Assembly (NCBI GenBank): GCA_019421105.1
Contig: JAHZFY010000015.1
Span: 3,483-19,032 of the forward strand
DNA from: a bacterium
Lineage (GTDB): Bacteria > Bacillota_I > Bacilli_A > RFN20 > CAG-826
Direction: 5' to 3'
DNA: 15,550 nucleotides
Shown: positions 6,342-13,493 of the stretch, piece by piece
Position numbering within the stretch: the first letter of the stretch is position 1
Layout: each line of letters begins with the position of its first letter
The notes under the pieces: model-generated
What the model saw: the letters and a program-made list of their open reading frames with translations, nothing else
Databases searched by the model: none
Told to the model about the DNA's origin: nothing
Program-made: the position numbers and the translations under genes

Positions 6342-7472
6342 ATGAAAGCAAGTAAAGCAATATTATTTTTAGCTATTATGGCTATGTTAACAGCGTGTAT
6401 GAATACTGAAAAAACATCTTCTAGTAGTGATTCAACTAGTACAACTAATCAAGAATCAACAACATCAAATCCAACAACTTCAGAAAAATTAACAATTGAA
6501 GATTGCAATGGTACACCTAAATCCAAACAATATGCAGAAATTGGATATGAGGCCTTATATAACGATCTTAATTTTAAACAGGGTTTAAGAGTATCTAAAG
6601 CTTTCTATGGTCCAGGTGAGCCACCTCATCATAGTGAAAAGATAACATTATTTGAAGGTTATAATGAACAGCCAATTTGGGGCATGGCTCAATGGTCATC
6701 AAATTTTGATATCATGATTGATGGTTATGAGTTAAATAAGACTCAAGATGGTTTAGTTAATGAAATTGTTTCAAATGGAAAATTGGTTCATGGTGAAGAA
6801 ACTCCTGCAAAGATTTTAAGATTAAATTCAATTGATGGGTCAATGTATTTTGAAAGTAACTGTCAAGTTGAATACACTCAAGATCGTGTTCCTGGTGATC
6901 CATGGGTACATTTATTAATGGAACAATCATTTGGAAATAATGCCGATGAATTAGTTTTTATTAAAGATTTAGAGTCTTTAGTAGTGGAAGCAAACTACAA
7001 AATTACTAAATTTGAAGACGTCATGGGTGAAAATGCCAATCCAAGTGTTCATGCAGCTCAAATGGTTTGGTTCATTACAATCCAAAATAGAAATAAGGAT
7101 AGTAAAGGCTATGGTAAATATATATGGTTTGGAATACCTTTGTGGGATAATAGGCAAGCTGGAAAACCTTCAAATGTATATTCAGCACACGATAAAGGAA
7201 CGGATACGTTAATTTATTCGATGGCTTCTAGCAGTTATTTAAACAAAACTTATGGTAATATTCCAAATGTTGGAGAAGACGCTACCGCTAGAGCTGATAT
7301 ATTAAGTATTATACAAACCGCATTTAATGATGCTAAATCCAAGGGTTATCTAACAGATACTGAGTATACTGATTTAGCGATAGGCGGAACCAATTTTGGT
7401 TTTGAGATGCCAGGTACCTATAATATTGGCGCTCAGGTTGATGATATCGGTGTTTATTATCTAAAGAAATAA
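6342..7472 (+). CDS. Surface lipoprotein, WFGIP family copy 4 (divergent)
   Basis: The signal peptide has lipobox L16-T-A-C19, followed by a Ser/Thr linker to about residue 50. The mature domain carries the family pattern: D-L-N-F-K-Q-G near 73, D-P-W-V-H-L-L-M-E-Q mid-protein, K-F-E-D-V-M before HAAQ (His about 237), W262-F-G-I-P-L-W-D-N-R, an I-Y-S-M-A-S-S-S-Y segment, and N-F-G-F-E-M-P-G-T-Y at the end. It is clearly homologous to copies 1-3 but diverged. Unlike them it has no visible Shine-Dalgarno before the ATG (only TAAAGAT), so translation may start on a short or leaderless transcript, or the leader may be structured. It is monocistronic and ends at its own terminator. Binding of sugar or glycan is inferred from context only. 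Confidence 0.83.
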   Translation: MKASKAILFLAIMAMLTACMNTEKTSSSSDSTSTTNQESTTSNPTTSEKLTIEDCNGTPKSKQYAEIGYEALYNDLNFKQGLRVSKAFYGPGEPPHHSEKITLFEGYNEQPIWGMAQWSSNFDIMIDGYELNKTQDGLVNEIVSNGKLVHGEETPAKILRLNSIDGSMYFESNCQVEYTQDRVPGDPWVHLLMEQSFGNNADELVFIKDLESLVVEANYKITKFEDVMGENANPSVHAAQMVWFITIQNRNKDSKGYGKYIWFGIPLWDNRQAGKPSNVYSAHDKGTDTLIYSMASSSYLNKTYGNIPNVGEDATARADILSIIQTAFNDAKSKGYLTDTEYTDLAIGGTNFGFEMPGTYNIGAQVDDIGVYYLKK

Positions 7473-7476
7473 TATG

Positions 7477-7502
7477 AAAGGCACAAAATAGTGCCTTTTT
7501 AT
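7477..7502 (+). terminator. Intrinsic terminator after the fourth lipoprotein
   Basis: The stem pairs AAAGGCAC (7477-7484) with GTGCCTTT (7491-7498) around loop AAAATA and is followed by a T tract. In the minus direction the T tract is broken, so it is weaker for the convergent acetyltransferase gene. Confidence 0.85.
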
Positions 7503-8125
7503 TTTATATTTTTTATATTGTTTTGAAGTTGCTTGATAAATTCACCAACATGATATCCATCGCACACTGCATGATGGACTTGTATTGATAAAGATATCAA
7601 ATATTTATCACGATTTTTAAAATATTTACCAAGTGTAAAAATTGGCAAAAGGTATTTTGAATCTTTTTTTAAATTCAAGTTAAAACCATCAATCTCTATC
7701 CAAGGAATCATAGAAATAGAAATTGTATTTTTAGGCATATTTTGTTGTGGAAATAACTTATTGCTTTCATTAAAAGCGGTTGTGTCCTTTTCATACTCAT
7801 ATAAAAAATCAACATAGCTATCCTTATATTGAGAATAGATGCAGGAAAAAGTTTTAGATTTTTTATTAAAAATTGTGTAACTTGGTAAGATCTTATCAAA
7901 TATAATTACATGTTCTTCATCTTCATATGAAGTTTTAAATTCATCAAATTTATTAATTGTCTTTATTAGACAATAAATAAGTGCAGGATAAAGTTTCAAA
8001 TTATTATTTATTAAATTTGTTATGTCAATTTTAGTAGTTATAGAATATGTGCATGGGGTATTAAAAAGGTAATGATTATAGTATTCTTTTCTTTCCCATT
8101 GATTGATATTGATTATTTTGTCCAT
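7499..8125 (-). CDS. cat: Chloramphenicol acetyltransferase family (CatA-like) protein
   Basis: This is a type-A CAT-family acetyltransferase, which forms cytoplasmic trimers that O-acetylate chloramphenicol or a related acceptor using acetyl-CoA. At 208 residues it is slightly shorter than the usual ~215-220. The catalytic motif H184-H-A-V-C-D-G-Y-H192 is complete: the second His (185) is the catalytic base and D189 the structural Asp known in the family. The N-terminal W10-x-R-x-x-Y-x-x-Y pattern also fits. Classical enzymes have Phe where Y191 stands, a conservative change. Whether chloramphenicol is the true substrate is uncertain, since chromosomal homologs may act on other molecules. 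There is no Shine-Dalgarno; an extended -10 lies only 6 nt before the ATG, suggesting a leaderless mRNA. There is no transposase or integrase nearby to mark it as a mobile resistance gene. Confidence 0.85.
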   Translation of the reverse strand: MDKIININQWERKEYYNHYLFNTPCTYSITTKIDITNLINNNLKLYPALIYCLIKTINKFDEFKTSYEDEEHVIIFDKILPSYTIFNKKSKTFSCIYSQYKDSYVDFLYEYEKDTTAFNESNKLFPQQNMPKNTISISMIPWIEIDGFNLNLKKDSKYLLPIFTLGKYFKNRDKYLISLSIQVHHAVCDGYHVGEFIKQLQNNIKNIK

Positions 8126-8131
8126 ATGAGA

Positions 8132-8140
8132 ATTTTAACA
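8132..8140 (-). promoter_or_regulatory. Extended -10 promoter with ATG at the start point
   Basis: On the minus strand the sequence reads TGTTAAAAT, an extended -10 (TG-N-TAAAAT). Only 6 nt separate it from the acetyltransferase ATG at 8125, so transcription would begin at or within one or two bases of the start codon. No -35 is evident. Confidence 0.45.
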
Positions 8141-8178
8141 CGAATAAAAAATATATTTAATTTTTTTGTATTTTTCTA

Positions 8179-8206
8179 TATAATTATAGTATTTATTTAA
8201 GGAGGT
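8179..8206 (+). promoter_or_regulatory. -10 box and strong ribosome site of the large lipoprotein
   Basis: TATAAT at 8179-8184 would start transcription near 8191. A full AAGGAGGT at 8199-8206 then sits 6 nt before the ATG. The -35 is weak (TTTAAT at 8156-8161, 17-nt spacer). Confidence 0.55.
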
Positions 8207-8212
8207 AAAAAA

Positions 8213-11188
8213 ATGAAAATTAAAAATACTTCATTCCTTGCTGTATTAACTCTTATTGGCTTGTTATCTGCTTGCGCTCCTAACAATTCTTCTAGTTCAA
8301 TAAATAGCGATACAAGTTCATCTAGTTCAGAATCTAGCGATACATCTTCATCAACTACGACTGAACCTGATATAGAATTAACTGGCGATGGCAGTAAAGA
8401 AAATCCATATTTAATTCAAACTGCTAAGCATTTATTTGAAATCAGCGATAAAATTTGTGATGTTGAAAATATTGCTTATGTCAAACTTAATAACGATATT
8501 GATCTAAAAGGTCAAGAATGGACTCCGTATGGAACAATGGAGACATTTGCAAATGTTCATTTTGATGGTAATGGGCATAAAATTAGCGGATTAAAAATTA
8601 GTTCTTCAAAATCTATAGAAAAAGAAGTTTTTGGTCTATTTGGTTTTGTTACTGGATTTATTAAAAATTTAACAGTATCAGGAGACATAAATATTCAAAC
8701 ATTAAATTCTGACGAAGCACACGCTGGTTTAATTGCTGGATATGCTAATAACTTATATATCGAAAATTGTCATACTGAAGGCCAAATTATTTTAAATGAT
8801 AACAAGGCCAATACCGGAACTACAACATACGCTGGTGGTTTGGTTGGTTCTTCTTTAGCTAACGAAAGTTATTATGTTGATTTTGTAGCTTCTTCTTCCA
8901 ATGCCAATGTTGAAAGCTATGGGGATTATATTGGCTCAGCTGGAGGAATACTTGGAGCTTCAATTTTTGCTATTCATTCTTCCTATGCAAGTGGAGAAAA
9001 AATTGTTGGTTCTAATATAGCCGGTGGTGTGATTGGTACCGCATCATACTATACATCTGTTGTAAATAGTGTTGTTGATATTACAACAATTGAAACAACA
9101 GCCTCTTTTATGGGTACATCTTGGAGTGGCGGAATAGTAGCTTCTCCATATTATGAAAATGCTTATTTATTTAACATTGTAGATGTAGACGCTATTAAGG
9201 CAAACGATAGTGCAACTGATAGTTATGTTGGTGATATATGCGGAAATATCCAAGCTGATGGATTTGAACGCGAGATGAACATTCTTGGTTCTATTGAATA
9301 TGGTAATATCGCCACTAATATTAACTTGCAAGGTGTTAATAAAAACGATATTGATACAACTGAAGTTGCAAATTTAAAAGTTGATTCATTAACTAGTGTT
9401 GGTTTTGATAAAGGCTTTAATTTGAAAGATGGAGAATTACCAACTTTAAAATCAGATTATAGTTTTAATAACAAAGGCAATGTTAAGATTCACGCAAATA
9501 ATGGTGGTGAAGAAGTAGAAAACATTGAAATCAATCTTGGGACTTTTAATCAAAATGTCAAAACAAATGCCACTTATGAAAATCATTTATTGATTCATAC
9601 AAGCTATGATAAAAATAATGACTATGCATTTAGATGGTATGCACCTTTAAATGCTGATATTGAATTATATAATATTTGGTATGATGCAAATAATATTGCT
9701 GGTTGGCATTTAGGTTTAACTGAATACAATCCACAAATGTATTTTGGTTTAGATGGCTCTTTAACATGGCTTTACTATGATCATAGCAGTGCTAAGGGTA
9801 CATATTGGACTAATGGAGAATATGTTGTTTTTGACATTCAAAATTATGAAAATAGTGTCGCAGCTTTAAAGGATGGTAAATTAACTTTCCCTGATGTTAA
9901 TGATAGTTCTTATATTTATGAATATCATAAAGCAAGTCAAGAATTTGGTTATTATAAAGCAAGTGATGAAGAATATGTTTTATACTTAGATGGCAAAGGT
10001 GGCGGTTATGTTAATGATGGTTTTTCATTGATAAGTGTCACATATAAAAATGGAGAAAACGGCAATATTTTATTAACTGTTGGTGATTTTGATGAAGTTG
10101 AAGCTACTATATCAAATGGTGTCATAGAGTTTACATTAATCGATCCATATGAAGGTTATGAATATCATAAAAAATTAACAGCTTTCGATGGTGTTTATGA
10201 TTATTCTAATAAACAATTTATTGGTACATATCATGGAGAAAAATTTGATTTGACAATTAATTCTGATGGTTCATTACAAAATTATAAAGTAGGTCAAGAA
10301 AATCCTTATGCAACTGGCGGTTATCTTGCTTATGGTTCTACATTAGAAATTAATGTAATGGGTGGCATTAGTGGTACTTATAAATTTAATGCAAGCAAAA
10401 AAGTGTTATTAAGAAATGATGGCGAAAACTTATTTTGCATGGATGGCACTTTTGTCAATAAATTCTACACTGAAGACAAGACTTTGATGATTTATCAATT
10501 TAGCCATGAAAACTTCATTGTTAAAAACGGAAGTTTATCTACATATTTAGATTTAAGTGGTGAATTAATTGATGGCGGAGAAATTACTGTTGGTGATGAA
10601 ACATATATAATTAATGGCAACATATTAAATGAAAAAGAACCACCTGTTGATGTAACACCTATTGTTAATACATATGTTGGTACAGTTGGATTAAATGATA
10701 ATAATGTTTTAGTTTTAAATGCTGATTATACTGGCACATATAATGACACACCTATCACATTTACTTTCGATGGCACAAATGTTGTTATCACAATAACTGG
10801 ATCAGGCGCTACATTGAATTTAAAATTTAATAGTCTTAATCAAACTTTAACTGGTGTATATGATGATGGAGAATATACTCTTGATTGTGAATTCTCTGTT
10901 AAAAAAGAAGAAGCATCATTATTAGGCAGCTGGGAAGGTAATGCTGTTTTAACAGTTAAATGGAAATATGAAATTAAAGAAGGCGGTATTGCTATCTTAC
11001 ATGTTGGTACCAGCACCTTTGAAGGCACTTATACTGGTGATTTAAAATCTAAAATTACTATTTCCATTCCAAGTTTTACTTATTGTCCTGATGTAACATT
11101 GACATTAAAAGATAATGAAACAGCGGATTTAGAAGGCGAAACTGAAGATTATGAAACAATTTACGCTACCTTTAAGAAGGTTGCTTAA
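8213..11188 (+). CDS. Large surface lipoprotein: GLUG-like beta-helix, InlB-B-like repeat and C-terminal beta modules
   Basis: This 991-residue lipoprotein has lipobox L18-S-A-C21 and a Ser/Thr linker to about 52. From about 58 it begins G-D-G-S-x-E-N-P-Y-L-I and continues with F-D-G-N-G-H-K-I-S-G-L, G-L-F-G-F-V and repeated A-G-G-L-V-G-type turns. These are typical of GLUG-motif right-handed beta-helices in adhesins and surface enzymes, here to about 415. Residues about 423-489 resemble a degenerate Listeria-Bacteroides (InlB B) repeat: N-G-G at its start and D-I-E-L-Y-N-I-W at its end. The rest is beta-rich, with Y-E-Y-H-K recurring 80 residues apart (569 and 649) and later modules starting T-Y-V-G-T (820) and G-S-W-E-G (905). 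No catalytic motif was recognised. Likely roles are adhesion or glycan binding at the cell surface. It is monocistronic, with its own promoter and terminator, divergent from the acetyltransferase. Confidence 0.88.
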   Translation: MKIKNTSFLAVLTLIGLLSACAPNNSSSSINSDTSSSSSESSDTSSSTTTEPDIELTGDGSKENPYLIQTAKHLFEISDKICDVENIAYVKLNNDIDLKGQEWTPYGTMETFANVHFDGNGHKISGLKISSSKSIEKEVFGLFGFVTGFIKNLTVSGDINIQTLNSDEAHAGLIAGYANNLYIENCHTEGQIILNDNKANTGTTTYAGGLVGSSLANESYYVDFVASSSNANVESYGDYIGSAGGILGASIFAIHSSYASGEKIVGSNIAGGVIGTASYYTSVVNSVVDITTIETTASFMGTSWSGGIVASPYYENAYLFNIVDVDAIKANDSATDSYVGDICGNIQADGFEREMNILGSIEYGNIATNINLQGVNKNDIDTTEVANLKVDSLTSVGFDKGFNLKDGELPTLKSDYSFNNKGNVKIHANNGGEEVENIEINLGTFNQNVKTNATYENHLLIHTSYDKNNDYAFRWYAPLNADIELYNIWYDANNIAGWHLGLTEYNPQMYFGLDGSLTWLYYDHSSAKGTYWTNGEYVVFDIQNYENSVAALKDGKLTFPDVNDSSYIYEYHKASQEFGYYKASDEEYVLYLDGKGGGYVNDGFSLISVTYKNGENGNILLTVGDFDEVEATISNGVIEFTLIDPYEGYEYHKKLTAFDGVYDYSNKQFIGTYHGEKFDLTINSDGSLQNYKVGQENPYATGGYLAYGSTLEINVMGGISGTYKFNASKKVLLRNDGENLFCMDGTFVNKFYTEDKTLMIYQFSHENFIVKNGSLSTYLDLSGELIDGGEITVGDETYIINGNILNEKEPPVDVTPIVNTYVGTVGLNDNNVLVLNADYTGTYNDTPITFTFDGTNVVITITGSGATLNLKFNSLNQTLTGVYDDGEYTLDCEFSVKKEEASLLGSWEGNAVLTVKWKYEIKEGGIAILHVGTSTFEGTYTGDLKSKITISIPSFTYCPDVTLTLKDNETADLEGETEDYETIYATFKKVA

Positions 11189-11212
11189 TTGATCATTAAA
11201 AATTAAAAGATT

Positions 11213-11235
11213 ACCGAGGTGTCCTCGGTTTTCTT
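11213..11235 (+). terminator. Intrinsic terminator after the large lipoprotein
   Basis: A GC-rich 7-bp stem (ACCGAGG with CCTCGGT) closes on a TGT loop and is followed by TTTTCTTTTT. It separates the lipoprotein gene from the phosphoesterase promoter. Confidence 0.9.
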
Positions 11236-11251
11236 TTTATTTTATTTAGAT

Positions 11252-11260
11252 TGATATAAT
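11252..11260 (+). promoter_or_regulatory. Extended -10 promoter of the PHP phosphoesterase gene
   Basis: TGATATAAT is a perfect extended -10 box, and it ends 8 nt before the ATG at 11269. Transcription would start within about 1-2 nt of the start codon. No Shine-Dalgarno is present, so the mRNA is probably leaderless. Confidence 0.55.
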
Positions 11261-11268
11261 ATAAATAT

Positions 11269-12081
11269 ATGGAACGAATCGATTATTGCTTTCATACACA
11301 CACATTTAGATGTGGACATGCATCTATGGAGCCTGACGAAAATTATATTTTGCAAGCTATTGAACATGGTTATAAAACTATTGGTTTTACTGATCATGTT
11401 TTTTTGCCTAACTATGTTCAAAAAGGAACTCGTGGTAACTATGAGTTATTAGATGAATACATACAATCGATTAAAACTTTAAAAGATAAATATTATGGAC
11501 AAGTTGATATATATTCTGGTTTTGAGTGCGAATGGCTAAACGAATCATTTACAAAGTATTATAAGAGTTTATTAGATAATAATGTTGTTGATTATTTAAT
11601 TTTAGGACAACATGCTTATTTTGAAGACGGGGAAATAAAATATTACAATCGCTTATCTGATTCTAGTTATGCATTAAATAAATACACTGATGATGTTATC
11701 GCTGCTATGAATAGTGGATTGTTTACATATTTAGCTCACCCTGATATTTTTATGGTTTATAAAAAAGTTTGGGATGAACAATGCTTAATTTGTTCGACAA
11801 AAATTATTCAAACCGCTATTAAAAATGATATGCCACTAGAAATAAATATGGGAAGAAGCAGAGTTGGTGGATATTATTTTGGAAAAGATGTTAGCCAGGC
11901 AGAATATCCAAATATCGAATTTTGGAAACTAGCCAAAAAATTAGGGGCAAAAATTGTTTTAGGGATAGATGCTCATTCTCCAAAAGATTTATATTTAGGT
12001 CCTTTTGAAGAATTTTTTGAAATGATTGATCGACTCGATATCAAGTTATTAGACAAAAGCGAGATAGTATTTAAAAAATAA
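11269..12081 (+). CDS. PHP-domain phosphoesterase, histidinol-phosphatase (HisK/HisJ) like
   Basis: This is a cytoplasmic metal-dependent phosphoesterase of the PHP superfamily, of the length typical for HisK-type histidinol phosphatases (about 260-270). Metal ligands of the family are visible: H9-T-H11, H17, D42-H43, E86 in G-F-E-C-E, H115 in G-Q-H-A-Y, the A-H-P-D motif mid-protein and G-I-D-A-H-S near the C-terminus. All the expected histidine and acidic positions are kept, so it should be active. Family members remove phosphate from L-histidinol phosphate, the step before the last in histidine synthesis. However, no other his gene is nearby and relatives act on other phosphate esters, so the substrate is open. 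It sits alone between a terminator and the next promoter. A leaderless transcript is predicted. Confidence 0.88.
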   Translation: MERIDYCFHTHTFRCGHASMEPDENYILQAIEHGYKTIGFTDHVFLPNYVQKGTRGNYELLDEYIQSIKTLKDKYYGQVDIYSGFECEWLNESFTKYYKSLLDNNVVDYLILGQHAYFEDGEIKYYNRLSDSSYALNKYTDDVIAAMNSGLFTYLAHPDIFMVYKKVWDEQCLICSTKIIQTAIKNDMPLEINMGRSRVGGYYFGKDVSQAEYPNIEFWKLAKKLGAKIVLGIDAHSPKDLYLGPFEEFFEMIDRLDIKLLDKSEIVFKK

Positions 12082-12133
12082 AGTGTTTGCTTAGCGTTTA
12101 CATTAATAGCAATTTTAGAAAAGAATTTGTATA

Positions 12134-12162
12134 TTTACTAAACATTATGAATGCAGTATAAT
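12134..12162 (+). promoter_or_regulatory. Promoter of the glycosyltransferase gene
   Basis: TTTACT (12134-12139), a 17-nt spacer and a perfect TATAAT (12157-12162) form the best promoter in the window. Initiation near 12169 leaves only about 5 nt before the ATG, and the AAGG just upstream is too close to work as a normal ribosome site. The 92-nt gap from 12082 holds nothing else that I can see. Confidence 0.6.
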
Positions 12163-12173
12163 GATTAAGGTTT

Positions 12174-13493
12174 ATGGAAACACTATTTCAAGTATTATAT
12201 ATAATCAATTATATATGTATTGCTATAACAACCGTTGGGTTTTTGTTTCAATTAATTTATATCTTTTTCATATGGTTAAAACCAAAGCATTTTCCTAAAA
12301 GCGAAGTAAAGAAAAAGTTTGCCATTGTAATATGTGGCAGAAACGAAGGAAGTGTTATTGCTGAAACCGTTCATAAATTATTGAATGAACAAACATACCC
12401 AAAAGAATTATATGATGTTTTTGTGTGTGCACATAACTGCACTGATAACACTTATGAAGAAGCAATCAAGGCTGGCGCTATTGCATATAAATATGATGAT
12501 TTAACACCATCTCATATGAGAGTGGCTTATCCATTAAAGTTTTTACTTGATACAATTGTTGAAAAGCATGGTCACTACGATGCATTCATTAGATTTGATG
12601 CTGATAACCACTGTAAACCTGATTACATTGAAAAAATGAACGATGCATTAAATGCTGGTGTTAAAATTGCAAGACCTTTTGAATGGAGCAAAAACGCAAA
12701 TCAAAATGTTTGGACAAAAGTTTCTGCAACTTACTATGTAAGAGATTCAAGAATACCATCCAATTTTAGAGAAAGAGTTGGTATGTCATCCATGTTAACA
12801 GGAGCGGGGATGATGGTTTCTTTTGATGTATATAAAGAAAAAGGATGGGACGCTATGGGCTTATCTGAAGATGCTGAATATACATTAAATAGAATGATCG
12901 ATGGTCATAAAGTTCATTTTGTTGCTGATGCAGTTGTTTTAGAAGACGAACCTTCGACATTTGTTGACAACATGAATCGTTTAAAAAGAATGGGTTGTGG
13001 ATTAAATCGACTTTTCTTTGCTAAAGGATTTAAATTTGTTGGACAATTTTTTAAGAAATTTAAATTTACCTACATTGATTTATTCATGCAATTATTTTTC
13101 ATTCCTGTTGGCGTCTTATGTTGTCTTTGGTTCCCACTTTATTATGCATTTTTAATTATTTCTCATCTTGTCAATGCTTTCCATCCATTTTTACCACATC
13201 CAATGACTGCAGATTATTCATTGATGTTTTTATGGGAAACAGGAATATTGATCGGTTATATTTTAGGTGCGTTTGTTGTCGTTTATACTTTCCAAACATG
13301 GTTAGCGTTGGTGTTTAGTAAAAAACATCTTGGACTCAAATCGTTTAAAGGTCTTTATACCGGAATTTTCTTATCTTCATTTTTCATGATACTTTGGGCT
13401 ATTGGCATCACGCTTGGTGCTTTAAGTAAGCCTAAATGGAAACAGATTCGACGAAATGTCCAACCAAAAACCGATGTCAAAGTTAAAAAATAA
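12174..13493 (+). CDS. Membrane-bound family 2 glycosyltransferase
   Basis: This GT-A fold glycosyltransferase builds or extends a polysaccharide or glycolipid from a nucleotide sugar at the cytoplasmic membrane face. Residues 5-35 form an N-terminal membrane helix. The catalytic domain follows, with I-C-G-R-N-E at 53-58, H-N-C-T-D-N-T at 87-93, the metal-binding D142-A-D144, an L-T-G-A-G-M segment at 208-213, and the E232-D233 acidic pair that supplies the catalytic base in the family. The usual Q-x-x-R-W of processive synthases is not evident; N-R-L-K-R-M-G appears where it would fall, so the enzyme may be non-processive or a divergent member. Three or four C-terminal hydrophobic segments follow from about 295. 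The end overlaps the start of the GH3 gene by 20 nt. Acceptor and product cannot be told from sequence. Confidence 0.88.
   Translation: METLFQVLYIINYICIAITTVGFLFQLIYIFFIWLKPKHFPKSEVKKKFAIVICGRNEGSVIAETVHKLLNEQTYPKELYDVFVCAHNCTDNTYEEAIKAGAIAYKYDDLTPSHMRVAYPLKFLLDTIVEKHGHYDAFIRFDADNHCKPDYIEKMNDALNAGVKIARPFEWSKNANQNVWTKVSATYYVRDSRIPSNFRERVGMSSMLTGAGMMVSFDVYKEKGWDAMGLSEDAEYTLNRMIDGHKVHFVADAVVLEDEPSTFVDNMNRLKRMGCGLNRLFFAKGFKFVGQFFKKFKFTYIDLFMQLFFIPVGVLCCLWFPLYYAFLIISHLVNAFHPFLPHPMTADYSLMFLWETGILIGYILGAFVVVYTFQTWLALVFSKKHLGLKSFKGLYTGIFLSSFFMILWAIGITLGALSKPKWKQIRRNVQPKTDVKVKK

Noticed and set aside
11269..12081. A histidine biosynthesis operon.
   Set aside because: Only the PHP phosphoesterase is present, transcribed alone between a terminator and another promoter; no other his genes are seen.
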